Source: CAIQPV01 sp963719855
Lineage (GTDB): Bacteria > Pseudomonadota > Gammaproteobacteria > Burkholderiales > Gallionellaceae
Direction of reading: 5' to 3'
Assembly: GCA_963719855.1 (NCBI GenBank)
Contig: CAVRDK010000003.1
Coordinates: forward strand, 124,001 to 188,000
Length of the DNA stretch: 64,000 nucleotides
Position numbers and translations under genes: made by a program. The notes under the pieces were generated by a model. It saw only the letters and a program-made list of their open reading frames with translations, was not told the origin of the DNA and made no database searches. Below are positions 58,818 through 64,000 of the stretch, in pieces; the stretch's first letter is position 1; each line of letters begins with the position of its first letter.

Positions 58818-59459
58818 ATGGCATCAATCAATATCGCGGCTCTGCCGCAACCTAGGCGGATTACGCAAAATTCACTAAATCGGAATATTCCTCTGCGCCG
58901 CAAGAACGCCGACTATCGTAGCCGCGAATACCTCACGGAGCAGGAAGTCGGACAGCTAATGACTGCCGCAGGTAAAGTGGGACGGCACGGCCACCGCGAC
59001 TCAACCCTCATCTTGCTATCCTACCGCCACGGCCTGCGCGTTACCGAATTGGTTAGCATGCGCTGGGAGCAAGTTGACCTGAAAAAAGGTCTGATGCACG
59101 TCAATCGTCTCAAGCACGGCGACCCCAGTGTTCATCCAATACACGGACCGGAGTTGCGCGCATTGCGCCGGTTGCAGCGCGACTATACAACGACAATGCC
59201 GTTTGTGTTCAGCAGCGAGCGCAACGCCCCCCTATCGTCGGACGTCATCCGCAAGATAATCGGTAGGGCAGGGGAGGTGGCCAAACTGCCTTTTTCAGTG
59301 CATCCCCACATGCTGCGCCATGCCTGCGGCTACAAGTTGGCACAGGCCGGGCAGGACACGCGAGCAATACAACATTACCTTGGACACAAAAACATCCAGC
59401 ATACTGTTCGATACACCCAACTGTCGCCGGATCGGTTCAAGGACTTTTGGAAGGACTAG
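58818..59459 (+). CDS. Short tyrosine recombinase / integrase
   Basis: The protein of about 213 residues is nearly only the catalytic domain of a tyrosine recombinase, similar in size to FimB/FimE invertases. Catalytic residues: Arg in SYRHGLRVTELVSMRWEQVD, Lys in NRLKHGDPSVH, H-x-x-R in HPHMLRHACGYKLA, His in YLGHKNIQHT and Tyr in VRYTQLSPDRF. ATG 58818 follows TTAGGAGGGG. The start at 58761 would add unrelated residues. It is followed 9 bp later by a small gene and then the DUF2779 gene, and lies about 2 kb from ssrA, a favoured integration target. Confidence 0.88.
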   Translation: MASINIAALPQPRRITQNSLNRNIPLRRKNADYRSREYLTEQEVGQLMTAAGKVGRHGHRDSTLILLSYRHGLRVTELVSMRWEQVDLKKGLMHVNRLKHGDPSVHPIHGPELRALRRLQRDYTTTMPFVFSSERNAPLSSDVIRKIIGRAGEVAKLPFSVHPHMLRHACGYKLAQAGQDTRAIQHYLGHKNIQHTVRYTQLSPDRFKDFWKD

Positions 59460-59468
59460 GAGGAACGC

Positions 59469-59702
59469 ATGAGTATTTTTAATTGGCTCACGGATATGTT
59501 TAGCACTGGTAGCGATTCGCCATCTATGGCCGATGACGATTTTTCGGTAAACCCTGCAAACGGCCTTCCAATGATTGGGGGCAGCGGTGGAGTAGATATT
59601 GAAGGCAATCCTTTTGGCGCTGACTTTTCTCACGATCACATGACTTCATCGAGTGTAGACGATAGCTGTTCATCCAGCTCAATCTTCGATGACAGCCTGT
59701 AA
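59469..59702 (+). CDS. Small Ser/Asp-rich protein with NPANGLPMIGG motif
   Basis: The 77-residue protein starts at ATG 59469 after TAGGAGGAACGC. It has the conserved core VNPANGLPMIGGSGGVDIEGNPFG. I recall this motif in short uncharacterised proteins, often next to genes of integrated elements. The flanks are acidic and Ser-rich (HDHMTSSSVDDSCSSSSIFDD). It is cotranscribed with the recombinase. Confidence 0.65.
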   Translation: MSIFNWLTDMFSTGSDSPSMADDDFSVNPANGLPMIGGSGGVDIEGNPFGADFSHDHMTSSSVDDSCSSSSIFDDSL

Positions 59703-59736
59703 TGGAAATCGGCCATTAGCCGCATACAATCAAAAA

Positions 59737-61182
59737 ATGACTAGACAGATAACAAAATCCCGCATCCTGTCAGGACTCAGGTGTCAGAAACGTCTTTGGC
59801 TGCAAACCTTTCAGCCGGAACTGGCAGAGGAATCCGCTACCTCACAATTAACCATCGCCGCCGGCATCGAACTGGGCAAGCTTGCGAGACTCAACTATCC
59901 CGGCGGCATACTAATCGGTCATGTGGAGGAACCTGAGCAGGCTGTTCTGAAAACATCCCGATTGCTTGCCGCTAAGAAGGCGGTTTCCCTATTCGAAGCT
60001 GCCTTCCTGCATGACGGCAAGTTGGTGCGGACCGATATCCTGGTGCCAACACATGGTGGCTGGCGCATGATCGAGGTCAAATCCTCCGGCAGCGTCAAAG
60101 ATCACCACTTGATCGACTGTGCCGTGCAACTCTGGGTATTGGAAAATGCCGGGACGCCGGTACAGGAAATCTGTGTGGCGCATGTCGATACCGGCTTCGA
60201 GTATGCCGGTGACGGAAACTACCACGGGCTGATCGTCGAAGAAGAGGTTACGGAGAAGGTGAGGGCGCTGCTGCCTGATGTACCGACATGGCTGGCCACA
60301 CACCGCATCATCCTGGCCAATCCTATGCCTGTCGTCAGGATGGGTGGGCAGTGTTCAAATCCGGATTGCCAGTTCCTTGCCCACTGCGAAGAGGATCTAC
60401 CGGAATACCCGGTATCCATCCTCCCCAATGCCAGAAAAATCCTAGACGAACTTCAGGCCGCAGGCATTGAGGACATACGCGATATTCCGGCTGGCATGCT
60501 GCAAAATGAACGCCACATCATGGTGTGGCAGGCAACGAAGGACAGTAAGCCATTTGTCTCGCCGCAACTCAGGCAAGAACTCTCGAAGTTACCGTATCCG
60601 CGCTTCTACATGGATTTCGAGACCATCAACCTCGCCATCCCAAGGTGGGCAGGCACACGTCCGCACCAGCAGCTACCGTTTCAGTGGTCATGCCATGTCG
60701 AACGCAAGGATGGGGCTCTGGAACACCGCGAGTTTCTGGACACCAGCGGCAATGCTCCCATGCGCGCCTTTGCCGAAAGCTTGATCGCTGCCCTGGAAAG
60801 CGATGGGCCGATCATCGTCTACGGCACATTTGAGAGCACCGTGCTCAACCAGCTCATCCGGTTTTGCCCAGACCTCGAAGCAAAACTGCAAGGCATCATC
60901 GACCGGCTGGTCAACCTGCTGCCATGGCTGCGCAGCTATTACTACCATCCGGCCATGAAAGGTTCATGGTCGATTAAGGCCGTGCTGCCCACGGTGGCTC
61001 CGCACCTCGACTACTCACAACTCGACGATGTGCAGAACGGCACCCTGGCGCAACAGGCCTATCTTGAGATCACGGATCCGAAAACCGACCCGACCACTCG
61101 TGATCAGAAGATTTACAACCTTCTCAAATACTGCGAACTGGATACGCAAGCCATGGTGGAGGTGGTGAGATTTTTTGCTTAA
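59737..61182 (+). CDS. DUF2779-type protein with nuclease-like domains
   Basis: The protein of about 481 residues has two parts. The N-terminal half resembles Cas4/RecB-like PD-(D/E)XK nucleases: SGLRCQKRLWLQTFQPEL, then VRTDILVPTHGGWRMIEVKSSGSVKDHH (Asp and the E-x-K pair) and LIDCAVQLWVLENAG. A Cys cluster (QCSNPDCQFLAHC) may be an iron-sulfur or zinc site. The C-terminal half is the DUF2779 region with RNase H-like acidic residues: RFYMDFETINLAIP and IIVYGTFESTVLNQL, ending YCELDTQAMVEVVRFF. ATG 59737 is chosen because upstream residues overlap the 59469 gene. The family function is unproven; DNA processing is likely. Confidence 0.82.
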   Translation: MTRQITKSRILSGLRCQKRLWLQTFQPELAEESATSQLTIAAGIELGKLARLNYPGGILIGHVEEPEQAVLKTSRLLAAKKAVSLFEAAFLHDGKLVRTDILVPTHGGWRMIEVKSSGSVKDHHLIDCAVQLWVLENAGTPVQEICVAHVDTGFEYAGDGNYHGLIVEEEVTEKVRALLPDVPTWLATHRIILANPMPVVRMGGQCSNPDCQFLAHCEEDLPEYPVSILPNARKILDELQAAGIEDIRDIPAGMLQNERHIMVWQATKDSKPFVSPQLRQELSKLPYPRFYMDFETINLAIPRWAGTRPHQQLPFQWSCHVERKDGALEHREFLDTSGNAPMRAFAESLIAALESDGPIIVYGTFESTVLNQLIRFCPDLEAKLQGIIDRLVNLLPWLRSYYYHPAMKGSWSIKAVLPTVAPHLDYSQLDDVQNGTLAQQAYLEITDPKTDPTTRDQKIYNLLKYCELDTQAMVEVVRFFA

Positions 61183-61327
61183 TTTCAGGTGAATCCGGTC
61201 AGACCTTCTTGATATGGAGGTTGTCTTTATGTATGCATGATTTATAAGCTAAAAAAAGCTGACAGAATGCTGACATTGCTACGTCAATTACCGACAATTT
61301 TGCGTCAATATTGAAAAAGTGCGCAAC

Positions 61328-61354
61328 AAAAAAGCCGATGTTATTCATCGGCTT
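61328..61354 (-). terminator. Rho-independent terminator of ssrA
   Basis: On the minus strand AAGCCGATG, a five-base loop and CATCGGCTT (61354-61332) are followed by a T tract (A6 at 61328-61333). It lies 14 bp after the tmRNA 3' end. Confidence 0.85.
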
Positions 61355-61367
61355 AGTTGTTTTTTGA

Positions 61368-61736
61368 TGGTGGAGGCGGCGGGAATTGAACCCGCGTCCG
61401 CAAGCACTCTACAGGCAGTTCTACATACTTAGTCTGGTTATTTAATTTCATCCGGTAGACGCCAACCGACAGGCTGCTACAGGACTAGTCACCTAAATTT
61501 AATGCCATACAAAGTAACCCTGCATGACACGATTCCGTGTAAATGACCTCACTCATCTCAACCTTGCGGTATCGAGCCCCTCCACGGACAGCAGGGTGTG
61601 AGATCTAACAGCTTACGCTGCTAAAGCGTACTTTTCGTCGTTTGCGACTATTGGTTTTCCAGCTGATTTACGAGGTGGCGGGTCCTCGGTATGCCCTACA
61701 CTGCTTTGCAACCCACGTCGAAGCCAGGTCGCCCCC
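61368..61736 (-). ncRNA. ssrA: Transfer-messenger RNA (tmRNA)
   Basis: tmRNA rescues stalled ribosomes and adds a degradation tag. The 5' end GGGGGCGACCTGGCTTCGACG (61736 leftwards) and the 3' end GCGGGTTCAATTCCCGCCGC plus CTCCACCA (ending 61368) form the alanyl-tRNA-like part. The tag frame reads GCAAACGACGAAAAG... and encodes ANDEKYALAA then TAA, a normal proteobacterial tag. The tRNA-like end carries an encoded CCA. The gene is single, with its terminator at 61328-61354. The T-arm half is a common attachment site for integrated elements; the recombinase at 58818 lies on the 3' side. Confidence 0.97.
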
Positions 61737-61888
61737 GGTTCGTTTTATCTGCTGCATTACGCGGCAGATTGTAGCAGGTTCAGAGCGGCAAATACCTATA
61801 AAGTTCCATGCTATTCAAAAACAAATCGACGAAGATGTTGAACCATCGTTTCCCTTATAATGTGTACCTTTGATTAGTCGCACACCCC

Positions 61889-64000
61889 ATGCTGTTCTCG
61901 TCTGATGGAACTACTGATGAAACTACTAGCCATCTCACTAAGCTGCACAAATCGCAGCAAGTGATTGGTTATAGCCATTCCGCTAAGCCCCAAAGTGCGG
62001 GGCAAACGGCTGGTTATGCCCATTCCCGCCCGCGCTACACCCAACTGCACGGCTCATCCGACGCGTTGGCGCTAGCACAACTTGCCACGAAAAGTTCTCC
62101 GCTAGTGGTGATTGCCGCCAATGCGCTGGCGGCGCAGCGGCTGGTGGAGGAGATTCCGTTCTTTGCGCCGGAGTTGCGCGTGCATCTGCTGCCGGACTGG
62201 GAGACGCTGCCTTACGACCATTTCTCGCCGCATCAGGATCTGGTTTCCGAGCGCCTCGCCACCTTGCACCATATCCGTAGTCAATCTTTCGATGTGGTGG
62301 TAGTGCCGATCACTACCGCGCTGTATCCGCTGCCGCCGGTGGAGTATCTCGCCGCCTTTACCTTTTTTCTCAAGCGCGGCGAGAAGCTGGATATCAACAA
62401 GCTGCGCGAACAAATGACTTTCGCCGGATACAACCATGTGCAGCAAGTGCTGACGCCGGGCGAATACTGCGTGCGCGGCGGGCTGATCGACCTGTTTCCA
62501 ATGGGCAGCATCGTGCCCTACCGCATTGATCTGTTTGATAACGAGATCGAGACCATCGCCACTTTCGACGTGGACACGCAACGTACCCTGTATCCGGTGC
62601 CGGAAATCCGCCTGCTGCCCGCACGCGAGTTTCCGCTGGATGAAAAAGGACAAGCCCACTTCCGCCAGAGCTTCCGCGAACGCTTCGAGGGCGATCCCTC
62701 CAAATCCAGCATCTACAAGGACGTGAGCAAGGGCATCGCGCCCGCCGGGATCGAATATTACCTGCCGCTGTTCTTCGAGCGCACCGCTGTGCTGTTCGAC
62801 TACCTGCCAAGCAACACCACGTTGTGTCTGCATCATGAAGTGGATGAGGCCATCGCTACTTTTACCAAGGATGCGGCATCGCGCTACAACCTGCTGCGCG
62901 GCGACCCGCAGCGTCCCTTGCTGGAAACGAAAGAATTATTCCTGGATGCGGAGCAGTTTTTTATACGCGTTAAGGATTTTGCGCGGCTGGATATTGTCGC
63001 AAACCAACAACCCGTTCGCCCTGAGCTTGTCGAAGGGTCTGAAGTGACGCCGATCATGCTTCGACAAGCTCAGCACGAACGGCTAAATGGTGACGAGGAG
63101 GGAAGCACACCTAAAAATCTAATTCTCTGCTCAACTCAAACCCTGCCCGACATCGCGGTCAACCGCCGCGCCGAAGTCCCAACGCAGGCATTCCAGAGTT
63201 TCCTGCAAGCTTACCCAGGCCGCGTGCTGCTGCTTGCTGACAGCTTGGGACGGCGCGAAATCATTTCCGGATACCTGAACGAATACAGCCTGAAACCGGT
63301 GTTGTGCGACGACTATGCTACATTCATCGCCAGCAAAGAAAAATTCATGCTCGGTGTCGCCACATTGCAAAGCGGCTTCATCCTGCCGGATGAAAAAATC
63401 GCCCTCGTCACCGAAAGCGAACTGTATGCCGAGCAAGCGCGCAGCCGCGTCGCGCGCGCCGCGAAGAAGAGCAACGTGGAAGGCATGTTGCGCGACCTGT
63501 CCGAGCTTAAGCCGGGCGACCCGGTAGTGCATGAACAACACGGCATCGCGCGCTATCAGGGACTGATCAACCTCGACCTAGGCGAAGGCGAGAACGAATT
63601 TCTGCTGCTGGAATATGCAGAGGGCGACAAGCTGTATGTGCCGGTGGCGCAACTGCATGTCATCAGCCGCTACAGCGGCGGCGCGCCGGAAGACGCTTCC
63701 TTGCACAAGCTGGGCAGCGGCTCGTGGGACAAGGCCAAGCGCCGCGCCATGCAGCAGGTGCGCGACACCGCCGCCGAATTGCTCAACCTCTACGCCCAGC
63801 GCGCGTTGCGCAAGGGGCATGCCTTTAAGTTCGCCTACCACGACTACGAAGCCTTCAGCGCCGGTTTCGGTTTCGAGGAAACGCCCGATCAGGCCGCCGC
63901 CATCGAGGCGGTAATCCTCGACCTGCAATCGGGCAAACCGATGGATCGGCTGATCTGCGGCGACGTGGGTTTCGGCAAGACTGAAGTCGCGTTGCGCGCC
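61889..64000 (+). CDS. mfd: Transcription-repair coupling factor Mfd, N-terminal part
   Basis: Mfd pushes stalled RNA polymerase off DNA and recruits UvrA. The open frame runs off the window at 64000. It contains the UvrB-like N-terminal part (DWETLPYDHFSPHQDLVSERLATL, then GEYCVRGGLIDLFPMGS and SKGIAPAGIEYYLPLFF), the RNA-polymerase-interacting domain (LKPGDPVVHEQHGIARYQGL) and the beginning of the translocase with P-loop GDVGFGKTEVALRA. ATG 61889 is the farthest start in frame. The residues before YTQLHGSSDALALAQLA are unusual and repetitive (GYSHS.../GYAHS...), so GTG 61961 could be the real start. A dispersed inverted repeat is inserted in frame at 63012-63082. Confidence 0.93.
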   Translation, partial: MLFSSDGTTDETTSHLTKLHKSQQVIGYSHSAKPQSAGQTAGYAHSRPRYTQLHGSSDALALAQLATKSSPLVVIAANALAAQRLVEEIPFFAPELRVHLLPDWETLPYDHFSPHQDLVSERLATLHHIRSQSFDVVVVPITTALYPLPPVEYLAAFTFFLKRGEKLDINKLREQMTFAGYNHVQQVLTPGEYCVRGGLIDLFPMGSIVPYRIDLFDNEIETIATFDVDTQRTLYPVPEIRLLPAREFPLDEKGQAHFRQSFRERFEGDPSKSSIYKDVSKGIAPAGIEYYLPLFFERTAVLFDYLPSNTTLCLHHEVDEAIATFTKDAASRYNLLRGDPQRPLLETKELFLDAEQFFIRVKDFARLDIVANQQPVRPELVEGSEVTPIMLRQAQHERLNGDEEGSTPKNLILCSTQTLPDIAVNRRAEVPTQAFQSFLQAYPGRVLLLADSLGRREIISGYLNEYSLKPVLCDDYATFIASKEKFMLGVATLQSGFILPDEKIALVTESELYAEQARSRVARAAKKSNVEGMLRDLSELKPGDPVVHEQHGIARYQGLINLDLGEGENEFLLLEYAEGDKLYVPVAQLHVISRYSGGAPEDASLHKLGSGSWDKAKRRAMQQVRDTAAELLNLYAQRALRKGHAFKFAYHDYEAFSAGFGFEETPDQAAAIEAVILDLQSGKPMDRLICGDVGFGKTEVALRA
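63012..63082. repeat. Dispersed inverted-repeat element inside mfd
   Basis: CCGTTCGCCCTGAGC-type left arm (63012-63035) and right arm (63059-63082) are complementary at 22 of 24 positions around a 23-base loop. The sequence is a well-known interspersed palindrome of many bacteria, usually between genes. Here it is translated (PVRPELVEG...MLRQAQHERL) without breaking the mfd frame. It lies between DIVAN and GDEEGS of Mfd, probably in a surface loop. Confidence 0.8.

Noticed and set aside
62102..62836. 244-residue frame on the minus strand inside mfd
   Set aside because: It is antisense to clear Mfd sequence with high GC third positions; such shadows are expected and it resembles no family.
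1..64000. CRISPR array or tRNA gene
   Set aside because: I saw no regularly spaced identical repeats and no cloverleaf other than the tRNA-like part of tmRNA.

Overview
The window looks like a chromosomal segment of a betaproteobacterium. A Nitrosomonadales or Gallionellaceae-type organism is my guess, not proven. The support is a tmRNA whose tag reads (A)ANDEKYALAA, a proteobacterial mfd with betaproteobacterial-looking N-terminal sequence, and a DUF3619-type gene, a family typical of Betaproteobacteria. Most of the 64 kb is accessory DNA: defence genes, recombinase elements, IS fragments, toxin-antitoxin pairs and several frameshifted genes. Conserved core sequence is clear only at the right end (ssrA, mfd).

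Layout. (1) 1-700: a histone-deacetylase-family fragment cut by an IS21-family end that carries an istB remnant. (2) 1.0-9.2 kb: a tightly coupled four-gene operon (GHKL ATPase, HNH nuclease, SNF2 helicase, stand-alone EcoRII-N/B3 DNA-binding protein), a second IS21 end with an istA remnant, a small HTH regulator with palindromic operators, and a Dcm-like C5 methyltransferase with Vsr. Together these suggest an ATP-dependent, CCWGG-type restriction-modification system. (3) 9.3-16.9 kb: a giant protein with a possible C-terminal nuclease, a restriction-like PD-(D/E)XK protein with a short companion, and a HigBA-type toxin-antitoxin pair. (4) 16.9-20.5 kb: an ISL3 transposase fragment fused into a truncated umuC, then umuD, an SRAP (YedK/HMCES) protein, a secreted nuclease and two small genes. 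The umuD promoter carries a GAAC-N4-GTTC palindrome in its spacer.

(5) 20.7-34.2 kb: two different RIT elements (three tyrosine recombinases in a row, perfect 33-35 bp terminal inverted repeats) in the same orientation. They bracket a block transcribed leftwards: an amino-methyltransferase, a kinase-ATPase fusion, a Rossmann-like protein and two HEPN-like genes. This is the best candidate for an undescribed conflict system. (6) 34.3-44.7 kb: a leftward cluster with two TPR/ATP-grasp proteins (one frameshifted), a small secreted protein ending in three nine-residue Gly/Gln repeats, a parvulin isomerase, a lipoprotein hydrolase with Asp in place of the usual Ser nucleophile, a TPR-sulfotransferase and a formyltransferase. 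It looks like a peptide or glycan modification locus. A duplicated DUF3619 tail flanks part of it.

(7) 45.3-54.7 kb: small exported proteins, a glycine-zipper lipoprotein, an SPW-repeat membrane protein, an ABC (MacB/DevBCA-like) exporter with its fusion protein and outer-membrane channel, and a 5'-truncated TonB-dependent receptor. (8) 54.8-61.2 kb: a J-domain protein, VapBC, small conserved genes, a short tyrosine recombinase and a DUF2779 nuclease-like protein. (9) 61.3-64.0 kb: ssrA, then divergently mfd, which runs off the window and contains an in-frame copy of a dispersed inverted repeat.

Several genes (RitB of the first RIT, the 24.8-25.8 kb gene, the second ATP-grasp gene, the DUF3619 gene, a secreted protein at 46.7 kb, a small gene at 20.1 kb) are each broken by what looks like one base, often in or near a short run. 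This could be real decay or consensus error in the assembly.
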